Assembly: GCA_019828545.1 (NCBI GenBank)
Contig: JACVRA010000303.1
Coordinates: forward strand, 67,920 to 131,919
Origin: Paracamarosporium sp. OC-R06-R3
Taxonomy: Eukaryota > Ascomycota > Dothideomycetes > Pleosporales > Didymosphaeriaceae
DNA length: 64,000 nucleotides
Direction: 5' to 3'
Shown here in pieces: positions 32,423-43,280 of this stretch. The notes under the pieces were generated by a model. That model was not told the origin of the DNA, made no database searches, and worked only from the letters and a program-made list of their open reading frames with translations. The stretch's first letter is position 1. Each line of letters opens with the position of its first letter. A program made the translations under genes and the position numbers.

Positions 32423-35400
32423 CTACAACTCATCTTTGACGCGTTCCGTCGCCTCCGCAACAACGCTGCTCGCGCTGCTGGCTGCTGCCTCGGCGTTTGT
32501 CGCGGCGGCAGCGTAGAGCTCGCTGATGCGCGAGTTTGCCGCTTCGACGGCTGCGGCCAGTCGAGCGCTTGCACTCTCCACAGCGCCTTGCTCCGGTCCA
32601 TAGATCGCGCTGCTAGCTGCTGCTGCGGCGTTGGCGGCCTTTTCACTCGCCACAGAAGCGACAGAGCTGTATACGCTAGCAGCAGCGGCAGCGCCGTTGG
32701 AGGCAGAGGCTGCGTATCCCGTGGCCGTAGGTGTCCCAAAGATAGCCTCGCTGATAGCAGCCTGAGCGCTGGATGCAACGGCTGCGAAGTCCTGGGATGC
32801 TTGGGCGGTGCCGTAGATAGCCTCGCTAGCCTTTGACTGAACGGAAGCATAGGCGCTGGCAACGGACTCGCTAGCCTGCTCAACTGTTCCCTTCTGCGTG
32901 CCGTAAACGGCAACTGAAGCACTTTCGACTGCGGCATTAAGCTGGTCGTTGACATTGCTAAGGATGGTCTCTATGGCTGGCGGAGGTGTGAAGACAGAGC
33001 TGACGACCGAGGAGGCGGAGGCGTATGCATCTGCGGCGAACTCAGATGCCGCTTCGTAGCTCTCGCCGGCGTAGGAGCTCACGGCCTCGTAGTTCTCGGA
33101 CGCGATAGAGTTGACAGAGGATACGGCGGCGGGAAGGCCGGTATAGTACGCAGAGGAAAAGCGGGCCATGACGCTCTCCGTGAAGTCTGGCTCTTTGCCA
33201 ACGACGAGTTCAGAAATCAAGGCTTGGACGGCGGCAGCTTGTTCGGCGGCCTGGGCAGTTGCTTGGGCGGCGTAGACACCGGCTTGCGAATAAACCGATT
33301 CAGCCCAAGGCGTTGGCGCACCGTATACTTGGTTGCTGGCCTTTGCAATGAGAGCCTCCCAGTTCTGACTCGCTTGAGAGGCGACGGATTCGGTCCAGGC
33401 AGTCTCAGAGCCTACCACACCTGAACTGACTTGCGAAGCGAGTGATTCGGCCGCTTCTTGGGCTTGGGCTGCAGCAGACTTTGCGGAGTCAGATACGCCT
33501 GATGCGTATGATTGTGCAGAGCCGGAAACTTCGGAGGCAACCGACTGAGCCCACGGTGTCTCAGTTCCAACAACACCTGAGCTGACCTGCGATGCAACTG
33601 AAGCTGCCGAGCCAGAAGCGACTGAGGCGAGTGATTCGAATGTGCCTTGCTCCGGTCCATACACGGCACTAGAGGCAGCATCCAGGAACTCAGAGTATCG
33701 TCCGTGTGCCAATCCAATGGCCTCGTAGTACTGTCGGCGAGCACCTTCAAGGGCAGGTGACCTAGTTGGTTGGGAAGAGAATTGGGCAGACGCGTGGCTC
33801 AACCCTTCAGACAACCTGGACGACGCGATGGAAGATACTGACTCAAAATAACCTTGGGTAGGACCAGCTGCGTAGCTCTTCACAGACTCGGTGTACTGTA
33901 GGGCAGCGTCCAGCCTTTCGCTAGCAGCTGCCAGTGAGTCTGAGTATGCCTTTTCGATCATTGCAAGCATAGTCTCATGAGCAGGCTTGGTCGTGCCAGA
34001 CACCAACACAGAGAGCTGAGACTTGGCATTCTCGAACTGCTCGTTAGCGATACTAACAGCTTCATTGTAGTGAGAGCTTGCGTGCGTGCGAACGGTCTGG
34101 ACAACTGCAGTAGGCGTGGGTGTTCCATATATGGCGTAAGATGCCCTAGCGATAATGTTAATGACTTTATAATCTGAAGAAGGTGCATGCCTACGCAGTA
34201 ACAGCTGAAGCAAACTTGTCCGATGCGAGACTGGTGGCACTCTCGAGAGGCGATTGTTCAGTTCCGTACAAGACGCTTGACGCAGCAGCAATAGCCTTTG
34301 CATACTGTTCGCTCGCAAGCGAAGTGACGGACTCAGCGGTGCCTTGGGTCTTCGTGGGCTTGTAAAGGGCCTGGCTCACAGCCCGGCTCAAGTCGGCTGC
34401 CCGATCTCCAGCATCTGCAACCAAACTCTGAATCTTCTCAGAATACGTTTCTTCATCATCGTCGTCAATCACGTCGTCAAAAACGATCTCCCTGGCTTCC
34501 ACGAGTATTTGGGCATTTACTCCACCCCAAACCTTCTTCGGTGCCTCTGATGCGGCAGAAGCGGCTTGTTCGACACTCTCCTTGGCTGCTTTGGTAGCAC
34601 TCTCAATGTTTTCTGCCGCGTCAGCAGCTCCACTGCTGACTGTATCCTGGCCTACGACGGCGGCTTCGGAGGCTTTCGAGGAAGCCTTAGAGATTTCGGA
34701 GCTCGCGACCGACGCCAAGCTTTCAGTAGCAGGAGTTTCGGAGCCAACTACAGCCTCAGAAACCTTTGACGAAGCATCAGACGCGGATTGTTTGGCAGCA
34801 GATGCAAGGCTCTCGGCAGCAGGTGTCTCTGAGCCTACGATCTTCTCTGAAAGCTGTGATGAGGCGCTTGACGCTGATTGCTTGACCGCAGATGCAATGC
34901 TCTCGCTGGCGGGAGTAGATGATCCAAGAATGGCTTCAGAAGCCTGCGAGGAAACCTCTTGTGCGTTGCTAAGAGCTTGCTGGGCAGCTTTGTAGGCCCT
35001 GACCGGTACCTTCTTGTCTGAAAAGTCATCAGAATCATCCTCGGCCCAGATCTTCCATTTGGACACGTCTTTGAGTCGGACGAGCTCATTCACCATTGTG
35101 GATGCTATTTTCATTGCCTTGTCTTCGAGCTTCGCCGCCTCTTCGTGTGCAGTCTTCAGGCCTTCGTGCTTGGCTCCAACGGCCTCAACCTCCTCTTGCC
35201 ATTCGGTAAGGGTGTTTCTCAGCTTGTGGTAGTTCTTCCAGTCTGTGTATTCCACACCATCGGTCCACGCCCAGCGCATGCCGACCTCTTGGAGACCTAG
35301 ACCGTGGATCTTATCGAGGACTTCGACTGTGCTTGCAACGGCGGCACGGACAAGGTTATCCGTTTCCAGATCATATGTCGCTTTCCAGCTCCTAACTGCT

Positions 35401-37011
35401 TGCGACTTTTCTTTGACAGTCAGCCCGAGCTCACGTGTCTTAGCGACACATTGCTCGTAGGCTTGTTCTAGCTGCTCCTCTGACGCATCTTCCGGTAGCG
35501 ACTTCACTGTTTGCTTGATGTATTTCTTCAACGAGGATACGGTCGACTCCGCAGTCTCTTCGAGCTGGACAATGAGGGCCGCGCCATGTCCCTGAACACC
35601 ATTTTCAATCTGTCGCTTGGTAATCTCCGCGACGCGAGTGTCCAGATCCTCTGCGCCCTTGTCCGCAGCAGTCGCAAACTTGGTTTGCCATTCCCGAAGA
35701 TCCTGGTTCAGCTTCTCCCTGAGCTCCGCACCAGTAAGCTGAGGCTGCTTCGGCTGGGTAGGGGTCTTGGTGCCCACTTCAGACGGTGTTGCACTGGACT
35801 CGGAACCAAAAAAGTCGTCAAGCACGCCCCAGCCGGACTTTGCGGACTCTGTGGCAGAACTAATGGCCGACGAAATGGCAGAAGAAGCGGAAGCAGTAGA
35901 AGTGATGGCATCAGTCTCTGGCAGCGCGGTCCTATGGGGTGTTTAGCAAGACATGTGTAAAGGTAGGGTAGAAAAGAGCTTACGATGATGATTCAACGGC
36001 ATCGACTACTGATTCGACTTTTTGCTGGTCCTTGTACCTTCCTAGTCTTTCGCGAATGCGCACCAATTGAGGCTCTACGTTATCGCCGTAAAGAACTCGC
36101 ACATATGGCCAGAGTGTACGAGAGACAAACTTCCAGGTTGCATCACGTCCAGACTGAACAGCGGGGAAGATGATACGCGTTGTGGCGTATTGACCTTGAG
36201 CATACGCCTGACGAGCGTAGGGCAACAGTGCTTCGTAGGTCGGGAGGATGCTCAGATGATAGATCTCTATTAGGCTTTCTTTCGTCTGGTCAACATAGGG
36301 ACCCGCAGCATCCGAAGCCGTCTTGACGTAAGGCCCTAGGTACTCTTCGTACTGAGCATATGCCGTGTCCTGAATTTGTTGGACTCTGGGCCGTGCGGTC
36401 CTAGCCCATTCGGCCTCGGCATACTTCTGCGCCTGCTCCACGCGGTGGGCGCCATAGGTAGCATACTGGGTCTTTGTAAAGGACGAAACGGGCGCGTAAA
36501 CACGCTGATCGAATGTGTCAATATACGGTTGGACCTTTTCAATCTGCGGTGCGACGTAGGTTTCGTAGTAGGGGTCGAGATAAGGAGCAACGTAGACTCG
36601 AGCCTGTAGATAAGGTTTGCAGACCCGCGGAGATGATTCAGATAGTTGGGTGAGCGAGGAAGGACATCTAAACAAAAGCGTGATGATGAGATACCACGAT
36701 ACCAGTCTGCCGGCGGTCAGCACGCTGCAAAATACCATGGACAGCAGATTCAAGCTGGCGATGAGCATTCATACGGCAGGCCGTGTATATGCGAAAGAGC
36801 CTGATAAATTTCAAGAAGTGACGTACCTTCCGACGACATTTGTCAAGCTACCTGTCCATGTTGTCTTTGGCTTCCTGCTCGCTTTGTTTATTTGTGCGGC
36901 AGGCGGCGTCGTCTTTGACTTGTCGGCATGGCCGTTCAGTTGGCCGTTCGCTTTACCATTCGGGGTGGCTTTGTTGGGCTTCTTTGCCCGGCCATTGCTC
37001 TGGGCAGCCAT
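32423..37011 (-). CDS. Large Ala/Ser repeat protein, type II membrane-anchored, ending in KDEL
   Basis: Four exons (36827-37011, 35984-36754, 34195-35931, 32423-34145) give 1471 residues; all three introns are GT..AG and in frame. Residues 1-61 are basic and hydrophilic (KKPNK, KASRKPK), followed by a hydrophobic stretch at about 63-90, which predicts an N-in, C-lumen signal anchor. Residues about 95-300 carry Tyr/Pro-spaced amphipathic repeats (YVAPY, PYYETYVAP, PYIDTF) reminiscent of perilipin/apolipoprotein 11-mers. A charged, coiled-coil-like region follows (about 335-640), then Ser/Ala-rich repeats to the end. The last residues are VKDEL, an ER-retrieval signal. Homologues in ascomycete genomes are often labelled 'transcription factor hoxa13', as I recall; nothing here supports a homeobox. 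The function is unknown. It is divergent to DOA10, an ER enzyme. Confidence 0.82.
34660..34940 (-). repeat. Coding repeats of 30 residues in the KDEL-ending protein
   Basis: Three consecutive units of about 30 codons share the pattern SEAxxGSxTPAxESxASAxKQSASxASSxx. The later parts of the gene contain looser copies around a (V/I)YG-x-E/P-x-x-x-ES core. The repeats are diverged at the DNA level, so they are old rather than a fresh expansion. Confidence 0.75.
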
Positions 37012-37973
37012 GGCTGCAGCGCGGAGGCGTGCGTGGGAAGTGCGCGTAGGTCCGTAGCGGTCGGTGTTCGCGTGCAGGCGGGCGATGCAAGAGGTCACGC
37101 TGGGTGGACAAGCGTCTGCGAGGGAAGTCAGCAGGGTGAGGGTGCAGGCTTGGGATGAGAGCGAGGCACGTACAGAGAGAGCTACAGGCGAAAGCTGGAT
37201 ATGGGAGAGACGGTGGGCAGGACCAGGATGCAAGCTCCAGACGCAGACACGGGCAGGGATGATGTCAGAGCACGTGCAAATCGCGTGCAGATGGCGGCCT
37301 TGATCAACGTCGGCGGCGCGCGTATCGAATTGCACGGTCGATCTTGGAAGGGCAAGTGGACGAGGATTGGCACGGGGGCGCGGTGCGATGTTGAGACGGG
37401 TGTTTCCCACACAGGATGCTGCTGTGTATCAGGACATGCGGGAGAATCCCACCGCCCGCGACTTTTGGCCGGGCGCGTACTGGCTACGCCGCCTTTGTCT
37501 GTCTACACTGCTGCTGTCGTGACGCCATTGCCGGCCCGACGCGCACGAAGCACGGCCACCGTCCATGGGTGGCTGCAGTGAATAACGCGTTCAACAGAAA
37601 CAGCTGGCTGTAATGTCGCGTGCGTAGTAATTCGACGAGCCAGGCGGCGAGGCTAAACACCCCCAGACCAACCAAGCGCTAGCCGGACCCGCGGCGGCGG
37701 CGGCGGCGACTGGCTGACTTCCGCGTTGAACCCTCCACCATTCACCAAAAGTCCCATCCATTGTTTCCCCAGCGACTTTCACCTCGCTTCTCGCCCCTAC
37801 GCCCTCTGCTCTCCCTGCGGCCACATAGCGTCCTCTTAAACACCCAACGCGACCCTCCACCGTCGCTCACCACGCTCTCCGATGTGCTCATGAGGCCCCC
37901 GCTGCGGCACTACGCCTACACTCAACCACGCATACGCCCGCAACCCCACGGCCCCCGCCGTTCTTGCTAAGAC
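37012..37973. promoter_or_regulatory. Shared divergent promoter region of the KDEL-protein gene and DOA10
   Basis: The two genes are transcribed away from each other from start codons 962 bases apart. The stretch is GC-rich with a CGG-rich tract near 37690 and pyrimidine tracts near DOA10. No specific element was identified with confidence. Confidence 0.4.
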
Positions 37974-40900
37974 ATGGCCTCTTCAGGCGACTTCGACCCG
38001 ATGCAATCATCACATCTGCCGTCTGCAAACGATCTGCTGTCCAACAGCCAGCTGCCAGACAGAGACGATGTCGACACTTGTCGCATATGTCGAGGCGAGA
38101 GCACCCCCGAGGAGCCGCTGTTCTACCCGTGCAAGTGCAGCGGCAGCATAAAATATGTGCACCAAGAGTGTCTCATGGAGTGGCTGTCCCACTCGCAAAA
38201 GAAGTACTGCGAGCTGTGCAAGACGTCCTTCCGCTTCACCAAGCTGTACCATCCCGCCATGCCCAACACCATACCCACCTCCGTGTTCCTCCGCCGTGCC
38301 GCCGTCCACATAGTCAAGCTGTTCATGACATGGTGTCGCGCCGTCTTGGTCGCCTCGGTCTGGCTGATTCTGCTGCCTTGGTGCATGCGCGTCGTCTGGC
38401 GGAGTCTCTTCTGGGTCGGCGATGGAGGTTGGAATCGCGACGACTACATTGAGTTCCGCAGCTCTGCCAACGAGTCCTCGCATTCCCCCATACACGACTT
38501 GAATGCGCTCCATTCTGCCTACAAAGCTGCCAAGGCCGCAAACAACACCTCAGAGATTCCGATTCCGAGCCTGCTCATGCCGTATTCGCAGACGTTGAAC
38601 ATGACCGCTGGCGAACCAGGCATCTGGACCTTCGCCAAACGATTCTTCCTGGACTTTGCATCTCCGCTACGTCCGCTGGCCCCTCCGCCAACGCTGAATA
38701 GAACCGAGCTGAATGCAACCGAAGACTATCTGGGCCCACGGAATCCATCCCTTCTTTCAGACGTTTCCTTCTTCAACTGGTTCCCTTCGCAGGCGGCTAA
38801 TAGATTCTTGGTTGACGTACTTGAGGGACAAATCATCACCCTCGCCGTTGTGGTTGCATTCATCCTAATATTTTTAATTCGCGAATGGGTTGTGCAGCAA
38901 CAGCCCGTCATCAACATGGTAGCCTTGAACGACAATGCAGCCGCGGCCGTTGCCGATCAAGCGCCACAGCAACAGGAAAATGAAGCAGAAGATGAGGCCG
39001 CTGCCGGAGAGGCACACCAACATGCTCAAGAGGCCGACATTGCAGATGCTGCATTGGATGTGGAAAGGGACGAGGAGGCCAGAACACCTACGCGGCCGAT
39101 AATTAGAGGACCGGGTTTTGCATGCGCAGAGAAGCTAGAGCGTGAACTCTCCGAGGGCCGAGCTATCTTGGAAGCCTGGCACGAAAGCGGCGAGCCTCCG
39201 GAAGAGCTCATTCTAAAAGCTTTCAGCGATGGATCATTCGACTTATCTGACGACTGGAGCTATTTCATCGATGAATTACCCGACGAGATAGTAGAAAAGC
39301 TCACGGAAATAAAGTTCTTCCGAGAAGATGTTTCAGGTGTTACTCGCGGACGGGCCCTTCCTGAGCGCTCGAGCAGTCTTGCGTACAATACATACGAGAC
39401 GCTTCCAGCGGCACGCAAAGAATCCGCCTCTCCTTCAAAGAGGCCGCACATGCCAGCTAGAGGTCGCTCATCCCTTGCTACGGATGTCAAACGGCGCTTG
39501 GAAGAAGATAGTTCCTGGTCGTTTGCAAATGTACCAGAGAGGACAGAAGACAATGTGCAGAAGTCTGCTGCTTCGGTTCCCAATTCGTGGGATGATGAAG
39601 TAGCGGGTTCGTCCCCGACCGATCAGGAGCACGGCAGTGATCATAGTAGTGATAGTTGGCAACAAGTTCCCGACATTGTGGTGGTGGAGGGCAGCGACCA
39701 CGAGTCTCGCTTAGGCAAAGGCAAAGGCAAAAGCAAGGCTGTCGACGTTGACTTCAGCCAGTCTTCTACTCCAAGGTTGGGGGATCCCGCGTCTGCTGCA
39801 GAAGACGTTGTCCGTGACCCGGCTGGACCCTCAGAACTCGGCGAAGCAGTGTCGAACATATCTACGTGCGGTTCGGACTCTTACAGGGACGATGCAGACA
39901 CGGACGCAGAGGACTCTGTAGTCGATGCTGAGCCAGTGCCACCACAGGAACAAGACCAGGAAGCCAACAACGAGCGTGAAGCTGAACCTGAGCCTGCTGT
40001 TGAAGTGCAGCCACCTCGACGCCTTCTCGACCGTATCTTGGACTGGATGTTCGACGGCGTCGCTCCTGGCGTGCAAGCAGCAGAAGATGGCGCCAACGAC
40101 GAACACATTGTACGCAACATAGCTGACGAGGCACCTTTCGTACCTCTTGCAGCCAATGAGCCGCGCGAGCCGCCAAACCAACCTATCCAAGACCCTGAAG
40201 TCGCTGCTGCTGCTGCGCAAGCTGGTATCGATGTCAATGACCAAGACGCCATTGACGACGCGGAAGATCTAGAAGGAATCCTGGAGCTCATTGGCATGCA
40301 AGGTCCTTTGACCGGTCTGTTCCAGAATGCCATGTTCAGCGCTGTTCTGATATCTGCAACTCTGGCTTGCGCAGTCTGGCTTCCGTACCTGTGGGGAAAG
40401 GTCGTGATTCTATTCATGGGCAGCCCAGTTGCGCTCTTCGTCAAACTCCCGTTGCAGATAATCGCGACTGTGGCAGATTTGTTAGTCGACAGCGTTCTGT
40501 TCATGGCTGCAACCGCGGTGTACGGAGCGCTGAATGTTATGCATCGGTGTGTTCAGTTAGCCAGTCAGGGTACTATGGATCGTCCATTTGGACTCGCCTC
40601 CGAACAGGCTTGGACGATTTCGTTCAACGCAGCAACCCGTCTACACAAACTTCTTCAGGACTCTCCTTTATTTCCGCCACCGACCTATTTCCGCCTGTCT
40701 ATCAACTCACATGAGGCACTACGGACAATCCAGAATGCCACGTCACATACATTGAACCAGACAAGCAACATGGTAACTGCCTTGTTAGAAGAAGCTGCAA
40801 GCACCTCGTCTTCCGCCATCTTTGTTGGAGCTCTTCGCATGGTTCCAGAAGCCTTCAAGCGGTCTTTTACGAGGCTGTACGGCGAAGTCGCCTCGATTAC

Positions 40901-42848
40901 GTCGTGGCTACTGTCTACGAAGTCCTACAAGATTACTTTTGATCTCGACTTTGGCAGTGGCATTGACAACCCTGCTGCAGCCGTTGCCCAGTGGACGGCA
41001 ACTGATCGCTTGATCGCAGTTCTTGCTGGTTACGCCTTCTTCGCATTTGCCGGTGCTGTCTACCTCAAGCGCGGCAGCTTGTTCAGCAGTTCTCAACAGG
41101 GCAGAAGAGTTGAGCGAATCATCATCGAGATTCTTCAGCAAGCCGGCGGCGTACTGAAAGTTATTCTGATCATATCCATTGAGATGCTCGTCTTCCCTCT
41201 CTATTGCGGCCTCCTTCTCGACATGGCACTCCTGCCTCTCTTCAAGGATGCAAATCTCTATACTCGCTGGCAATTCACGCGCGACAGCCCGTGGACATCA
41301 GGATTTGTACATTGGTTCATCGGTACATGTTACATGTTCCATTTCGCCTTATTCGTTTCGATGTGCCGCAAGATTATGCGACGAGGCGTGCTGTACTTCA
41401 TCCGCGACCCTGACGACCCACAGTTCCACCCTGTCCGCGATGTGCTCGAACGCAGTGTCACCACCCAGCTCAGGAAGATAGCGTTCAGTGCACTGGTGTA
41501 CGGAGCACTGGTCATCGTTTGCCTCGGCGGTGTAGTGTGGAGTCTCAACCACCTCACCAGCGGCGTTTTGCCTATTCACTGGGTCTCCCATGCACCGTCG
41601 TTGGAGCTTCCCCTTGACCTCCTGTTCTACAACTTCCTCACTCCCGTCATCATCAAGCTATACAAACCGAGCGAGGCCTTACAAGCGATATCGGCATGGT
41701 GGTTCAAGCTCTGCGCCCGCTTCCTCCGCCTGTCGAACTTCCTCTTCGGCGAGAAAGTCAGAGAGCACGAAAGACGCCGAGTTAACGGCGAGCTTGTATT
41801 CGAGGGCCGATACGTCCGCGCGCCGGCATCAGATCAAGTCCGCATTCCCAAAGGCGACCCCGTTTTCGTGGAAGTCGATGATCAAAACGTGCGTAAAGAT
41901 GGCCAAGACAACGAAGGCGGAGTGCACAACTCGAACCTCGTCGCTAAAGTATACATCCCACCGTGGTTCCGCCTCCGCATCGGCATCTTCGTCTTCACCA
42001 TCTGGATCTTCGCCGCCGTTGCAGGTGTCAGCGCCACCATCATCCCGCTCCTCTTCGGCCGCTACATCTTCTCGCTCGTGCTCCCAGCCAACGTAGAAAT
42101 GAACGACATCCACTCCTTCAGCCTCGGCGTCTATACGCTCGGCAGCCTCTCCTACACCCTATACCAAGCGTACAAGTTCATCCACGGCATCGACCGCCCC
42201 GCCGCCAACGCTCTCGCCACCCTCGCCGCAACAGCGACAACGCTCAGCCTCCGCGCCCTCCGCTTCGCCTACGTCTGGGCCGGCCTCGTCCTCCTCATCC
42301 CCTTCCTCTTCGCCGTCGTCATCGAGTTCTATGGCCTCATCCCCCTGCACGCGTACCTCGGGCCGCACGAACCGCACGTCGTCCACCTCATCCAAGACTG
42401 GACCCTCGGCTTCCTGTACGCCCGCCTCGTCGCGCGCCTCACGCTGCAGGACCGCGCGTCCCGCCCCGCCCGCGCCTTCGCCGCCGTCGTTCGCGACGGC
42501 TACCTCAATCCCAACGCCAAGATCGCGACCCGCTGCTTCCTCCTGCCCGCCGTGTCGCTCTTCGCCGTCTCCATCCTCGTCCCCTCGGCCGTCGCCCTCG
42601 CCCTTAATGCTACGCTTCTTGCGGGCGCCGACGAGCAGGTTAGGAAGTTGGTCTGGCGGTTTGCGTTTCCGGCGGTTGGGGTGCTGGTTGGTGTGGCGTG
42701 GGCGGCGAGGGAGGGCGTCGAGGTGCTGAAGAGGTGGAGGGGGGTTGTGAGGGATGAGGTTTATCTTATTGGGGAGCGGTTGCATAATTTTGGGGAGAGG
42801 AGGAGGGGCGGTGCGGGAGAGGGGGAGGCCTTGTTGGGCGAGATGTAG
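37974..42848 (+). CDS. DOA10/SSM4 RING-CH E3 ubiquitin ligase of the ER membrane
   Basis: Single exon of 1624 residues, close to the usual fungal Doa10 length. The N-terminus has a RING-CH finger: CRIC at 36-39, CKC at about 53-55, HQEC and CELC ending near 82, in the Cys4-His-Cys3 order. Many hydrophobic spans follow, the first near residue 120 and 290, with clusters at 790-860 and from 1030 to the end, as expected for about 14 membrane passes. Between about 320 and 770 lies a long acidic, Ser-rich cytosolic loop. Doa10 works with Ubc6/Ubc7 to ubiquitinate misfolded and regulated proteins at the ER and inner nuclear membrane (ERAD-C), and has a retrotranslocase role. The gene reads intact. 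Its divergent neighbour is also a predicted ER protein. Confidence 0.93.
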   Translation: MASSGDFDPMQSSHLPSANDLLSNSQLPDRDDVDTCRICRGESTPEEPLFYPCKCSGSIKYVHQECLMEWLSHSQKKYCELCKTSFRFTKLYHPAMPNTIPTSVFLRRAAVHIVKLFMTWCRAVLVASVWLILLPWCMRVVWRSLFWVGDGGWNRDDYIEFRSSANESSHSPIHDLNALHSAYKAAKAANNTSEIPIPSLLMPYSQTLNMTAGEPGIWTFAKRFFLDFASPLRPLAPPPTLNRTELNATEDYLGPRNPSLLSDVSFFNWFPSQAANRFLVDVLEGQIITLAVVVAFILIFLIREWVVQQQPVINMVALNDNAAAAVADQAPQQQENEAEDEAAAGEAHQHAQEADIADAALDVERDEEARTPTRPIIRGPGFACAEKLERELSEGRAILEAWHESGEPPEELILKAFSDGSFDLSDDWSYFIDELPDEIVEKLTEIKFFREDVSGVTRGRALPERSSSLAYNTYETLPAARKESASPSKRPHMPARGRSSLATDVKRRLEEDSSWSFANVPERTEDNVQKSAASVPNSWDDEVAGSSPTDQEHGSDHSSDSWQQVPDIVVVEGSDHESRLGKGKGKSKAVDVDFSQSSTPRLGDPASAAEDVVRDPAGPSELGEAVSNISTCGSDSYRDDADTDAEDSVVDAEPVPPQEQDQEANNEREAEPEPAVEVQPPRRLLDRILDWMFDGVAPGVQAAEDGANDEHIVRNIADEAPFVPLAANEPREPPNQPIQDPEVAAAAAQAGIDVNDQDAIDDAEDLEGILELIGMQGPLTGLFQNAMFSAVLISATLACAVWLPYLWGKVVILFMGSPVALFVKLPLQIIATVADLLVDSVLFMAATAVYGALNVMHRCVQLASQGTMDRPFGLASEQAWTISFNAATRLHKLLQDSPLFPPPTYFRLSINSHEALRTIQNATSHTLNQTSNMVTALLEEAASTSSSAIFVGALRMVPEAFKRSFTRLYGEVASITSWLLSTKSYKITFDLDFGSGIDNPAAAVAQWTATDRLIAVLAGYAFFAFAGAVYLKRGSLFSSSQQGRRVERIIIEILQQAGGVLKVILIISIEMLVFPLYCGLLLDMALLPLFKDANLYTRWQFTRDSPWTSGFVHWFIGTCYMFHFALFVSMCRKIMRRGVLYFIRDPDDPQFHPVRDVLERSVTTQLRKIAFSALVYGALVIVCLGGVVWSLNHLTSGVLPIHWVSHAPSLELPLDLLFYNFLTPVIIKLYKPSEALQAISAWWFKLCARFLRLSNFLFGEKVREHERRRVNGELVFEGRYVRAPASDQVRIPKGDPVFVEVDDQNVRKDGQDNEGGVHNSNLVAKVYIPPWFRLRIGIFVFTIWIFAAVAGVSATIIPLLFGRYIFSLVLPANVEMNDIHSFSLGVYTLGSLSYTLYQAYKFIHGIDRPAANALATLAATATTLSLRALRFAYVWAGLVLLIPFLFAVVIEFYGLIPLHAYLGPHEPHVVHLIQDWTLGFLYARLVARLTLQDRASRPARAFAAVVRDGYLNPNAKIATRCFLLPAVSLFAVSILVPSAVALALNATLLAGADEQVRKLVWRFAFPAVGVLVGVAWAAREGVEVLKRWRGVVRDEVYLIGERLHNFGERRRGGAGEGEALLGEM

Positions 42849-43280
42849 GGTGGATTGGGTGTTTGGGTCGTAGGTATAGCATGGCATGGCATGGATGGCA
42901 TGGCGTTTACAGTATGATTGTGCTGGTGCTGGTTTTGGTGTTGGTTGGTGTTGGGGATGTGGGTTTGGGTTTGGGTTTGGGTAGACTCTTATCTTTGTGT
43001 GGTACGTGATTGTAATGGATGTTATTTGAATTGTTTGGCGCGAGGCTTTTCGTGGTGATGGACCCTGGATTGGTCGTCCTCGCGCTGTCTATTGGGTATA
43101 TCTTCTTCTCTAGGTGCCAATGCCTCTCTGTTTCCGCCATGCTTGTCCTTTCCGTCGTGCGTACCGTCTCAACGCTATCTATCCTCGCCTTCACCCTGAA
43201 CCGTCACACACAGCACCATCCCTATCTCATATCACTACCTCCCTCCCTCCCAAACACTTCTATCCACACCATCCCCTCCC
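42849..43280. other. Convergent intergenic stretch with GGGTTT repeat
   Basis: This lies between the 3' ends of DOA10 (+) and TRS20 (-). It contains ATGGC direct repeats (about 42880-42905), TTGGTG repeats and a GGGTTT array at 42961-42981. No gene. Confidence 0.5.

Noticed and set aside
31972..32955. Long minus-strand frame of 327 codons
   Set aside because: It overlaps the last exon of the KDEL-ending gene in another frame, is Pro/Ser/Thr/His-rich from skewed DNA, and has no family features.
42961..42981. Telomere-like GGGTTT array
   Set aside because: The fungal telomere unit is usually TTAGGG; this is TTTGGG, only about three and a half copies long, between two intact housekeeping genes.
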